A stretch of 18,274 nt of DNA. It comes from an uncultured Lachnospiraceae bacterium (lineage in GTDB: Bacteria > Bacillota > Clostridia > Lachnospirales > Lachnospiraceae). The stretch covers positions 1-18,274 of the forward strand of contig CACXEL010000180.1 of NCBI GenBank assembly GCA_902766655.1. The letters run 5' to 3'. The notes below the pieces were generated by a model. That model saw only the letters and a list, made by a program, of their open reading frames with translations, did not search any database and was not told the origin of the DNA. The position numbers and the translations under genes are program-made. Each line of letters starts with the position of its first letter. Within the stretch, counting starts at the first letter, position 1. Shown piece by piece: positions 1-6,797 of the stretch.

Positions 1-1
1 G

Positions 2-1849
2 CTGGGCGCCGGCAGCCACTACGGCGGAACCGTGGACTACTACGATATTGCTTTCCTCTTCACCAGCATCCTGCTCGTCTTCGCCCTGATCTACCTTGTG
101 ACCGTGCCGAAGACCATCCTGCCCGTGGTCCTTTTTGCCGCAGGCTCCGCAGCCATGCTCTTCTTCCCGGCGGCGGGCTACCTGCTGACCTTCAACGCCA
201 CCGCCCAGCGCTATGCCTTCCTGATCGCCTTCGTCGGCGTGATCCTCATCGAGGCTTTTCTCCACTCGGTCCTCCGGGAGGAAAAACGGAAGCGGCTCGT
301 GTTTGCCGCCGTTGCGGGATTTATCGTGGTCCTGGGGGCAGCCGCCGCCTTCTTCCTGCTCTTCAGGCACTACCAGATGGCCGCTGCGCCTGTCTATTTC
401 GCGGTGACGGCGGTGAGTGCCCTCATTTTCATGCTGATCTTCCTCCTGCTGGGCAGGGGGACGCGGAAGAAGGCCCTGGCAGCCGTCTGCCTCCTGGCCG
501 TCTGCGCGGAGATGGTGGCCTCCGGCTGGGGAACCTTCTACGACCGCGATTTCCTGACTGTCCAGTCCTACTACAACGACCACTTTAACGACGGGACCCG
601 GTCGGCCGTGGACCATATCAAGGCCGTGGATGACGGGCTTTACCGGATCACCACCTCGGACATTTTCAACTACGCCAACGAGGGCATGGTGGACAATTTC
701 AACGCCACCACCGCCTACTCCAACCAGCTGGCCGCCTCCATGGTCACCCTGGGCGAGACCGCCGGCGTTCAGCAGTTCAGCCCCAACTTTTTCCTGAACA
801 GCTACGACGACTATTATCTCCTGACCCTCCTGGCCGGCAAGTACCTGGTCACCGACGAACCCTCCCCCTTCTCCTTCTCCTATGACGGAGCCGCTTACCG
901 GAAGGTCTACGAAAATGACCGGGCCGCCGTCTTTGAAAATGTCAACCCGCTCCCCTTCGGCTACGTCTACAGCACGCGTCTTGACAACGGGGAGTTCGAC
1001 TCCCTCTCCACCTTCGACCGTCAGAGAGCCATGACGCAGGGCTATCTGCTGACCGACGGGAATACCGGCGATATCACCACGAAGGTCGCTGCATACGAGC
1101 CGCCCGCCACGGTCCTCCCTCTTACGGACCACATTCTGGAGACCAATGACCTTACGGTCGAGATTCTCCCCGACGGCAGGCTCAGCGCGATACCCACCGG
1201 CTACGATCCCTACCTTGTCTTTGACATCTCTTCCCTCCACTCCGTTGGGGAGGACGCCCTCCAGTATTTCAGCTTCACCGTCGATCCCGGGACCCTGAGC
1301 GGCAGGCAGAATTATGAGACCTTCATCACCTGCTCCGCCAACCCCGCTCAGATGCTGGAGACCCTCTTCTTCGTAGGCGACAATACCACCCGCGCCGCCC
1401 TCCTCATGCCGGACGGCGCACTGACCCTTCGACTGGATCTGACCTTCACCGGTGAAGTGGTCTTCGATGAGATCTCCTTCATCCAGATCGACGATCCGGC
1501 CCGGGACTTTGCCGTGCTGGCCTCTTCCGGTGTTTCAGGCATCTCCTTTGCGGACAACACCTACAGGGCTTCCGTGACCGGTGCAGCCCCCGGCAGCCTC
1601 CTCTGTGTTCCCTTCCTCTACGAGCGCGGCTGGACGGCCGACGTGAACGGGGAGACCGTGGCGCCTGTCAACGTGAACGGCGGCCTCATCGGCATTCCGC
1701 TGCCATCCGGCGACAGTGCCGTGACGCTGACCTACAAGCCGCCCTACCTGGTATATGGCATCGCAGCCTCCGCGGAGTTCTTCCTCATCCTTCTCATCGT
1801 CTGTTTCATTCCCCGGAGGAAAAAGACCGAAAAGACGGGAGATCAATAA
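2..1849 (+). CDS. YfhO-family membrane protein, C-terminal part (5' end outside window)
   Basis: Reading frame is open from the first bases of the window to TAA at 1847-1849, so about 615 C-terminal residues are present; family members are usually about 850-900 aa, so roughly the N-terminal third is missing. A GTG at 32 is internal, not the start. About six hydrophobic helices lie in the first ~175 visible residues, followed by a ~400-residue, tyrosine- and asparagine-rich, probably extracytoplasmic beta domain, a last membrane helix (YLVYGIAASAEFFLILLIV) and a basic tail (RRKKTEK). The segment LYERGWTADVNGE with the following VNGGLIGIPLPSGDS is typical of the end of the YfhO domain. In Bacillus subtilis, YfhO works with CsbB in lipoteichoic acid glycosylation; a similar extracytoplasmic sugar-transfer role is inferred here. 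It ends just before a hairpin zone and faces purA. Confidence 0.85.
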   Translation: MGAGSHYGGTVDYYDIAFLFTSILLVFALIYLVTVPKTILPVVLFAAGSAAMLFFPAAGYLLTFNATAQRYAFLIAFVGVILIEAFLHSVLREEKRKRLVFAAVAGFIVVLGAAAAFFLLFRHYQMAAAPVYFAVTAVSALIFMLIFLLLGRGTRKKALAAVCLLAVCAEMVASGWGTFYDRDFLTVQSYYNDHFNDGTRSAVDHIKAVDDGLYRITTSDIFNYANEGMVDNFNATTAYSNQLAASMVTLGETAGVQQFSPNFFLNSYDDYYLLTLLAGKYLVTDEPSPFSFSYDGAAYRKVYENDRAAVFENVNPLPFGYVYSTRLDNGEFDSLSTFDRQRAMTQGYLLTDGNTGDITTKVAAYEPPATVLPLTDHILETNDLTVEILPDGRLSAIPTGYDPYLVFDISSLHSVGEDALQYFSFTVDPGTLSGRQNYETFITCSANPAQMLETLFFVGDNTTRAALLMPDGALTLRLDLTFTGEVVFDEISFIQIDDPARDFAVLASSGVSGISFADNTYRASVTGAAPGSLLCVPFLYERGWTADVNGETVAPVNVNGGLIGIPLPSGDSAVTLTYKPPYLVYGIAASAEFFLILLIVCFIPRRKKTEKTGDQ

Positions 1850-1851
1850 GA

Positions 1852-1960
1852 AAAAGGACTATCCTTTTGAAAAGCAGAGACTGTCCTTTTCTGTCGAAAA
1901 TTTTACTATTTGACAGAAAAGGACAGTCTCTGTTTCTCAAAAAGAGCAGTCCCTCTTTTT
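1852..1960. terminator. Bidirectional terminator zone of three tandem hairpins
   Basis: Three hairpins fill the gap between convergent genes. Left: AAAAGGA 1852-1858 / TCCTTTT 1862-1868, loop CTA. Middle: perfect 21-bp arms 1875-1895 and 1912-1932 around a 16-nt AT-rich loop. Right: AAAAAGAG 1939-1946 / CTCTTTTT 1953-1960. Read rightward the right hairpin ends in T5, suiting the YfhO gene; read leftward the left hairpin is followed by a T-rich run (TTTTTCTTATT), suiting purA. The middle stem also blocks read-through in both directions. The assignment of direction is inference from the T runs. Confidence 0.8.
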
Positions 1961-1975
1961 ATGTAGATGCAGTTT

Positions 1976-3268
1976 TTACCGGAGCGGAGACTCCCTGTAG
2001 ATGATGTCCTCGCGGGCAGGGCCGTTGGTGACCATGGTGATGGGATAGCCGATCTCCCGCTCGATGAACTCGATGTAGCGGCGGCAGTTCTCCGGCAGGT
2101 CCTCATAGCGGCGGATCCCGCGGATGTCACACTTCCAGCCCGGCAGGACCTTGTAGACCGGCTTCGCCTTCTTCAGGCGGGTCGTGGTCGGGAAGTCCGT
2201 GGTGATCTGCCCGTCGATGTCGTAGGCGACGCAGACCGGGATTTCGTCCAGATAGCCCAGGGCGTCCAGAACGGTCATGGCCACGTCGGTGGCACCCTGC
2301 ATGCGGACACCGTATTTGGAAGCGACACAGTCATACCAGCCCATGCGCCGCGGACGGCCTGTGGTGGCGCCGTACTCGCCGCCGTCGCCGCCGCGTCTGC
2401 GGAGCTCATCGGCCTCCTCGCCGAAGATTTCGGAGGTGAACTCACCCGCGCCAACTGCGCTGGAGTAAGCCTTGGTGACCACGACGATGCGTTTGATCTC
2501 ATAGGGCGGAATGCCGGCGCCGATGGCGCCGTAGGCAGCCAGAGTGGAGCTGGAGGTGACCATGGGATAGATGCCGTGGTCCGGATCCTTCATGGTGCCC
2601 AGCTGGCCTTCCAGGAGGATGTGCTTGCCGTCCTTCAGGGCCTGGTGGAGGAAAGCAGTGGTATCGCAGGCGAAGGGTGTGATCATCTCCTTGTACTCAG
2701 CCAGCTCCGCCATGATGTCGTCCACCTTGAGCTCGGGCTGGTGATAGAGATCCCTGAGGAGGGTGTTCTTGATGGTGCAGATATTCTCGACCTTGTCCCG
2801 GAGGGCATCCATGTCCTCAAGCTCGGAGATCTGAATGCCGATCTTGGCGAACTTGTCGGAGTAGAAGGGCGCGATGCCGGACTTGGTGGAGCCGAAGGAC
2901 TTGCCGGCCAGACGGGCCTCCTCGCAGGAATCCAGGAGTACATGATAGCTCATGACCATCTGGCAGCGGTCGGAGACCAGGATCTTCGGCATGGGCACCC
3001 CCTGGTCCGTGATATTCCTGATTTCGTTGAACAGCTTCCTCACGTCGAGGGCCACACCGTTGCCGACGATGCAGGTCTTCTCCTGCCCGTAGAATACGCC
3101 GGAGGGCAGAGCGTGAAGGGAAAATTTGCCGTACTGGTTCTTGATGGTGTGTCCTGCGTTGGCGCCGCCCTGGAAACGGATGATGATGTCCGCCTCGGCA
3201 GCCAGGGTATCTGTGATCTTGCCTTTTCCTTCGTCGCCCCAGTTCGCACCGACAACTGCTGTAACCAT
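1976..3268 (-). CDS. purA: Adenylosuccinate synthetase PurA
   Basis: 430-aa GTP-dependent enzyme that joins IMP and aspartate to make adenylosuccinate, first committed step to AMP, cytosolic. The N-terminus carries the GTP-binding motif GDEGKGK (residues 11-17, with catalytic Asp12) and GGANAGHT with the conserved His40; GATTGRPRRMGWYD, TTTRLKKAKPVY and PGWKCDI mark the GTP/IMP and aspartate loops, and length is normal. Start chosen at 3268 (MVTAVVGANWGDEG) because AGAGAGGAATTAAA precedes it; an in-frame ATG at 3325 would only add a non-homologous leader. The loop usually read as TRVGxGPFPTE is SSAVGAGEFTSE here, a variant I associate with Lachnospiraceae PurA. It follows purB by 132 bp, probably one transcript, and ends at the triple hairpin. 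Confidence 0.97.
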   Translation of the reverse strand: MVTAVVGANWGDEGKGKITDTLAAEADIIIRFQGGANAGHTIKNQYGKFSLHALPSGVFYGQEKTCIVGNGVALDVRKLFNEIRNITDQGVPMPKILVSDRCQMVMSYHVLLDSCEEARLAGKSFGSTKSGIAPFYSDKFAKIGIQISELEDMDALRDKVENICTIKNTLLRDLYHQPELKVDDIMAELAEYKEMITPFACDTTAFLHQALKDGKHILLEGQLGTMKDPDHGIYPMVTSSSTLAAYGAIGAGIPPYEIKRIVVVTKAYSSAVGAGEFTSEIFGEEADELRRRGGDGGEYGATTGRPRRMGWYDCVASKYGVRMQGATDVAMTVLDALGYLDEIPVCVAYDIDGQITTDFPTTTRLKKAKPVYKVLPGWKCDIRGIRRYEDLPENCRRYIEFIEREIGYPITMVTNGPAREDIIYRESPLR

Positions 3269-3309
3269 TTTAATTCCTCTCTGTATATCTGTAAGCTGCC
3301 GCCCTCGAT

Positions 3310-3330
3310 GCCCTTTCCGGGACAAAGGGC
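3310..3330 (-). other. Hairpin in the purB-purA gap
   Basis: Perfect 7-bp arms GCCCTTT (3310-3316) and AAAGGGC (3324-3330) with a 7-nt loop, about 40 nt upstream of the purA start on the transcribed strand. No T run follows on the minus strand, so it does not look like a terminator; it could be an RNA processing or stability element. The rest of the 132-bp gap shows nothing else clear. Confidence 0.35.
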
Positions 3331-3400
3331 GGCCATATGTTCTGTACTTTTTTCAGGAAGGCCTTATTCAGGCGCTCTCGGCGCAGGTCCCGCCGGCCCT

Positions 3401-4831
3401 TTATACGTTGATCTCGCTCTTAAAGCCGAGGATGTCTTCATTTTCCCGGAGCATGGGAGAAATGACATCACGCAGGTAGGTCTCCACCTGCCTGGGCGCG
3501 CGGCCTACGTACTTTGACGGCTCCATGCTCTCCTCCAGCTCCTCACGGGTCAGGTGGAAGGAGGGATCGGCGGCGATGAGGTCCAGGAGATTGTTGTCCT
3601 TGCCCTCTACCTTGACGGTCCGCCCTGCCTCCATGGACAGCTGGCGGATCCGCTCGTGGAGCTCCTGCCGGTCGCCGCCCGCCTTGACCGCATCCATCAT
3701 GATGTTCTCGGTCGCCATAAAGGGCAGCTCTGCCATGAAGTGCTTACGGATGACCTTGGGATAGACCACCAGACCGTCGACCACGTTGATCACCAGGTCC
3801 AGAACACCGTCGCAGGCCAGGAACCCTTCGGGGACAGAAAGACGCTTGTTGGCCGAATCGTCCAGAGTCCGCTCGAACCACTGGACGGAGGCCGTGATGG
3901 CCGGGTTCAGGGCGTCGGCGAGGATATATCTGGAGAGAGAGGCGATCCGCTCTGACCGCATGGGGTTCCGCTTGTAAGCCATGGCGGAAGACCCGATCTG
4001 GCTCTTCTCGAAAGGCTCCTCGACCTCCTTTAAGTGCTGGAGCAGGCGGATATCGTTGGAGAACTTGGTGGCGCTGGAGGCGATGCCGGCCAGGACGTTG
4101 AGGACCCGGGTGTCCACCTTTCTCGAATAGGTCTGACCGGAGACCGGGTAACAGGCCTTAAAGCCCATCTTCTCAGCGATCATGGGATCGACCTTGTCGC
4201 ACTTGTCCTGGTCGCCGCCGAAGAGCTCCAGGAAGGACGCCTGGGTCCCTGTGGTGCCCTTGCTGCCGAGCAGCTTCAGGGAGCCGGCCACATAGTCAAG
4301 GTCCTCCAGGTCCATCATGAATTCGTTCATCCAGAGGGTGGCGCGCTTGCCCACGGTGGTGGGCTGGGCCGGCTGGAAGTGGGTGAAGGCCAGCGTAGGA
4401 AGGTCCTTGTACTCTTCCGCAAATTTGGCCAGCTCGGCGATCGCATTGATGAGCTTGCGGCGGATGATACCAAGGGCATCCCTCATGAGGATGATGTCGG
4501 TATTGTCACCGACATAGCAGCTGGTGGCGCCGAGGTGGATAATGCCTTTCGCCTTGGGGCACTGAAGACCGTAGGCGTAGACGTGGGACATGACGTCATG
4601 CCGCACTTCCTTCTCCCGCCTTCTGGCGTCCTCGTAGTTGATGTCGTCCGCGTGGGCCCTCATCTCGGCGATCTGCTCGTCCGTGATGTCCAGTCCCAGG
4701 GCCTGCTCGGTCTCGGCCAGGGCGATCCAGAGCCTTCTCCAGGTCCTGAACTTCCTGTCAGGGGAGAAGACCTCCTGCATCTCACGGCTGGCGTAGCGCT
4801 CGGAAAGAGGGCTTACATATCTGTCGTTCAT
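3401..4831 (-). CDS. purB: Adenylosuccinate lyase PurB
   Basis: 476-aa member of the fumarase/aspartase superfamily. It cleaves adenylosuccinate to AMP and fumarate and SAICAR to AICAR plus fumarate, so it acts in both de novo IMP synthesis and AMP formation; active as a homotetramer. Visible motifs: HLGATSCYVGDNTD (residues 99-112), THFQPAQPTTVGKR with catalytic-region His151, and the superfamily signature GSSAMAYKRNP (280-290) whose serine is in the flexible catalytic loop. The LGATSCYVGDN form and length fit the long, eukaryote-like PurB type common in Clostridia. Start at 4831 (MNDRYVSPLS) is preceded by GGAGTGAAA; an upstream in-frame ATG at 4945 would extend through the leader and sits at the promoter, so it is rejected. 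First gene of a probable purB-purA operon, with a promoter at 4944-4972. Confidence 0.97.
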   Translation of the reverse strand: MNDRYVSPLSERYASREMQEVFSPDRKFRTWRRLWIALAETEQALGLDITDEQIAEMRAHADDINYEDARRREKEVRHDVMSHVYAYGLQCPKAKGIIHLGATSCYVGDNTDIILMRDALGIIRRKLINAIAELAKFAEEYKDLPTLAFTHFQPAQPTTVGKRATLWMNEFMMDLEDLDYVAGSLKLLGSKGTTGTQASFLELFGGDQDKCDKVDPMIAEKMGFKACYPVSGQTYSRKVDTRVLNVLAGIASSATKFSNDIRLLQHLKEVEEPFEKSQIGSSAMAYKRNPMRSERIASLSRYILADALNPAITASVQWFERTLDDSANKRLSVPEGFLACDGVLDLVINVVDGLVVYPKVIRKHFMAELPFMATENIMMDAVKAGGDRQELHERIRQLSMEAGRTVKVEGKDNNLLDLIAADPSFHLTREELEESMEPSKYVGRAPRQVETYLRDVISPMLRENEDILGFKSEINV

Positions 4832-4837
4832 TTTCAC

Positions 4838-4937
4838 TCCATTTCTGCCAGAGGCATGTGGGACCGGCAGCTTTCCGGTCCTTACTTGTCCTTCCGGACA
4901 TGACAAACCCCGGCAGGGTCTGCCGGGGAACTGTCCC
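4838..4937 (-). promoter_or_regulatory. Structured 5' leader of purB
   Basis: The ~105-nt untranslated leader predicted from the promoter holds a series of small stems. From 5' on the minus strand: CCCCGGCA/TGCCGGGG (8 bp, arms 4908-4915 and 4921-4928, extendable by GACA/TGTC), then TGTCC/GGACA around 4887-4900, then GGACCGG/CCGGTCC (arms 4861-4867 and 4875-4881). The GACA/TGTC extension and the second stem compete for neighbouring bases, so alternative folds are possible. It does not match a purine or PRPP riboswitch that I can recognise. A regulatory role is inference. Confidence 0.4.
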
Positions 4938-4943
4938 TTGAAC

Positions 4944-4972
4944 AATATACACTATGACTGTCTTCATTTCAA
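4944..4972 (-). promoter_or_regulatory. Sigma-A-like promoter of purB-purA
   Basis: On the minus strand, TTGAAA (4967-4972) and TATATT (4944-4949) are separated by exactly 17 bp. Transcription would begin near 4937, giving a leader of about 105 nt before the purB start at 4831. Five of six bases match the consensus in the -10 box and four to five in the -35 box. Confidence 0.75.
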
Positions 4973-5095
4973 GCGCAGGGAAAGGCCGTGGGCAGAAAAC
5001 AGGCATATTGACTTATTCTTCCCCCTTTCCGGGTTCCCGGGTGCACATATTTGCCGAAGGCTTTCCGAAAAAGAGATGCACCCCTTCCCCGCCTG

Positions 5096-5104
5096 TGCTA
5101 TGAT
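5096..5104 (+). promoter_or_regulatory. Extended -10 promoter of the AIM24-family gene
   Basis: TGC TATGAT: a TGN extension at 5096-5098 followed by TATGAT (5099-5104), 59 bp before the start codon. Only a poor -35 candidate (GATGCA, 5075-5080) lies upstream, as is usual for extended -10 promoters. The rest of the 332-bp gap between purB and this gene holds the divergent purB promoter and leader and no other gene. Confidence 0.55.
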
Positions 5105-5163
5105 ATAGGCAGAGCGGCCCATTCCGGGCCAGCCAACCCAGGATGAAATTCAAGGAGGACCCC

Positions 5164-5835
5164 ATGCAGTACGAAATCAAAGGAACACCTTTCCCCGTAG
5201 TCGAATGCCGCCTGAACGCAAATGAAAAGATGATCACCGAGAGCGGCTCCATGGTCTGGATGTCTCCCAACATGAATATGGAGACCACCGGCGCCGGCGG
5301 CTTCGGCAGACTCTTCTCGGGCGAGAATATTTTCCAGAACATCTACACGGCCAAGGGAGGCCCCGGCCTCATCGCCTTCGGCTCCAGCTTCCCCGGCAAG
5401 ATCGCGGTGGTGGACGTAAGCCAGGGCTCCTGGATCTTCCAGAAGTCCGCTTTTCTGGCCAGTGAGGCCGGTGTGAACCTCAGCATCCACTTCAAGAAGA
5501 AGCTGGGAGCAGGCCTCTTCGGCGGGGAGGGCTTCATCATGCAGAAGCTCTCCGGCTCCGGCCTTGCCTTCGTGGAGATCGACGGTGAGCTCATTGAGTA
5601 CAAGCTCGACAGAGGCGACCAGATCGTGGTCGACACCGGCAACGTGGCCGGCTTCAGCGAAGGCGTTCAGATGGACATCGTACCTGTCAAGGGTCTCAAG
5701 AACAAGCTTCTGGGAGGCGAAGGTCTCTTCAACACCGTTCTCACCGGCCCCGGTACCGTCTGGCTCCAGACCATGCCCATCAGCAGCGTGGCCGGCGCCC
5801 TCATCCCCTACATTCCCACCGGCGGAAGCAACTGA
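5164..5835 (+). CDS. AIM24 / TIGR00266 family protein
   Basis: 223-aa soluble protein without signal peptide or membrane helix. Glycine-rich beta repeats such as GAGGFGRLFSGENIFQN, FGSSFPGKIAVVD, GAGLFGGEGFIMQKLSG and LLGGEGLFNTVLTGPG are the hallmark of the AIM24 family, which has a TRAP-like beta fold; the bacterial members have no agreed function, and the yeast homologue is linked to mitochondrial inner-membrane organisation. Length matches the family. Start chosen at 5164 because AAGGAGG lies 5 nt upstream; the ATG at 5143 would place this ribosome binding site inside the gene. It stands alone: own extended -10 promoter, own terminator at 5877-5913, with the purB and DUF operons pointing away from or toward it. 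The family call is firm; the function is unknown. Confidence 0.93.
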   Translation: MQYEIKGTPFPVVECRLNANEKMITESGSMVWMSPNMNMETTGAGGFGRLFSGENIFQNIYTAKGGPGLIAFGSSFPGKIAVVDVSQGSWIFQKSAFLASEAGVNLSIHFKKKLGAGLFGGEGFIMQKLSGSGLAFVEIDGELIEYKLDRGDQIVVDTGNVAGFSEGVQMDIVPVKGLKNKLLGGEGLFNTVLTGPGTVWLQTMPISSVAGALIPYIPTGGSN

Positions 5836-5876
5836 TTTGCCCGCTGACCGACAGAGAACCTTTCAAACCAGCGCAA

Positions 5877-5913
5877 AGCCCCTCTCCAGACCTGCCGGAA
5901 AGGGGCTCTTTTT
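5877..5913 (+). terminator. Rho-independent terminator after the AIM24-family gene
   Basis: Arms 5877-5887 and 5897-5907 pair over 11 positions with one mismatch (AGCCCCT...AGGGGCT), loop 9 nt, followed by CTTTTTATT. On the opposite strand the stem is followed only by a weak T-containing run, so it may also stop, less efficiently, the converging DUF operon that ends at 6018. Between 5914 and 6017 nothing else is seen. Confidence 0.85.
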
Positions 5914-6017
5914 ATTGGATAATTATGTGATGGATCCAGCCGCGTCATGCGTCAAGGGAAAGCCGGATGAACTGTCACAAATTCTTTCTGGCACCGCTGC
6001 TCCAGGCCGAAGCCCCC

Positions 6018-6794
6018 TCAGGCGCCGACGGCGCTGTGGTAGGCCGCCATCTCCTCGATGAGGAAGGCCTCCGGGTCCTCCGGCATATCCATGGCGAGCG
6101 CAGCCCTTCTGGCCACTTCCACCGCGTCCTCCGCCGCCTTCACGGCCTCCTGGTCCATGGCGGTCTCCGCCATCTCCTCCCGGAACTTTTTCTCCGGACG
6201 GCTGATCCTGGACGCGCAGATGAAAGCCTGCCGCCTGGCCGGTGTCGGATCCAGGTCGTAGGCTTCCCTGAAGGAATGCAGCCCCTCCACAAAGAGCAGG
6301 AGCTTCATCTGGGCCACGCCCAGATTGTGCCAGATCCCGGCCCGCAGACTGTCCTCCATTGGCCCGGGTGCCTCGAGCAGGCTCCGGTAGCTCCGGATGG
6401 CCGAGGCATACTTGCCGCTCCGGACCAGGGAATCGCCCTTCAGCTTGAGCCGCTCGGGCACCGGAAGCTTCTTCATGTCGTCCAGCATCCGGGCATAATC
6501 GTTCATCTCGGCGTTGGTCATGTAGCCTGCTTCCAGGAAGATGGGCAAAATAAAATCCGCGACCCGCTTTTTGGCCCGCAGGGCCCTGCCCATATTCATG
6601 GCCAGACCGGTCAGCTTCAGCTCCTCCGCGACCCACCGGACAAGGTCCTCGTTCAGGATCGACGGGTCCAGGAGCGGCGCGTAGTTGGCCGCGTAATAGC
6701 AGAGCTCCTCCAGCGTGAAGATGCTGGTGCCGATATTTTCAATATAATAGGGGTTTTTCGCCGACCCCGTCCGGCAGAGAATATATCCGCTCAT
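6018..6794 (-). CDS. TPR-like protein of the DUF5717-DUF5716 operon
   Basis: 258 aa, cytoplasmic (no signal or membrane helix). A conserved-looking N-terminus, KNPYYIENIGTSIFTLEELCYY (residues 13-34), is followed by helices (50-108) and a TPR-like stretch at about 112-182, where KGDSLVRSGKYASAIRSYRSLL and HNLGVAQMKLLLFVEGLHSFREAYDLDP keep the A-G-Y-A and final-proline pattern of TPR units. The C-terminal 60 residues are acidic and predicted helical. I recognise the N-terminal pattern as that of uncharacterised Lachnospiraceae proteins encoded beside DUF5716 genes; this is from memory, not a search. It starts 3 nt after the DUF5716 stop, with GGGAG 7 nt upstream of the ATG, so it is the last gene of the operon. 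A protein-protein adaptor role is inferred; no enzymatic motif is visible. Confidence 0.85.
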   Translation of the reverse strand: MSGYILCRTGSAKNPYYIENIGTSIFTLEELCYYAANYAPLLDPSILNEDLVRWVAEELKLTGLAMNMGRALRAKKRVADFILPIFLEAGYMTNAEMNDYARMLDDMKKLPVPERLKLKGDSLVRSGKYASAIRSYRSLLEAPGPMEDSLRAGIWHNLGVAQMKLLLFVEGLHSFREAYDLDPTPARRQAFICASRISRPEKKFREEMAETAMDQEAVKAAEDAVEVARRAALAMDMPEDPEAFLIEEMAAYHSAVGA

Positions 6795-6797
6795 AGC

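Noticed and set aside
1967..3517. 516-codon plus-strand open frame opposite purA
   Set aside because: Antisense to a clear PurA; composition is that of a complement-strand shadow.
4838..4937. Purine or PRPP riboswitch upstream of purB
   Set aside because: The conserved core of those aptamers could not be found; only generic stems are present.
4832..4945. N-terminal extension of PurB from the ATG at 4945
   Set aside because: The extra 38 residues do not resemble PurB, the codon sits at the -10 box, and a ribosome binding site precedes 4831.
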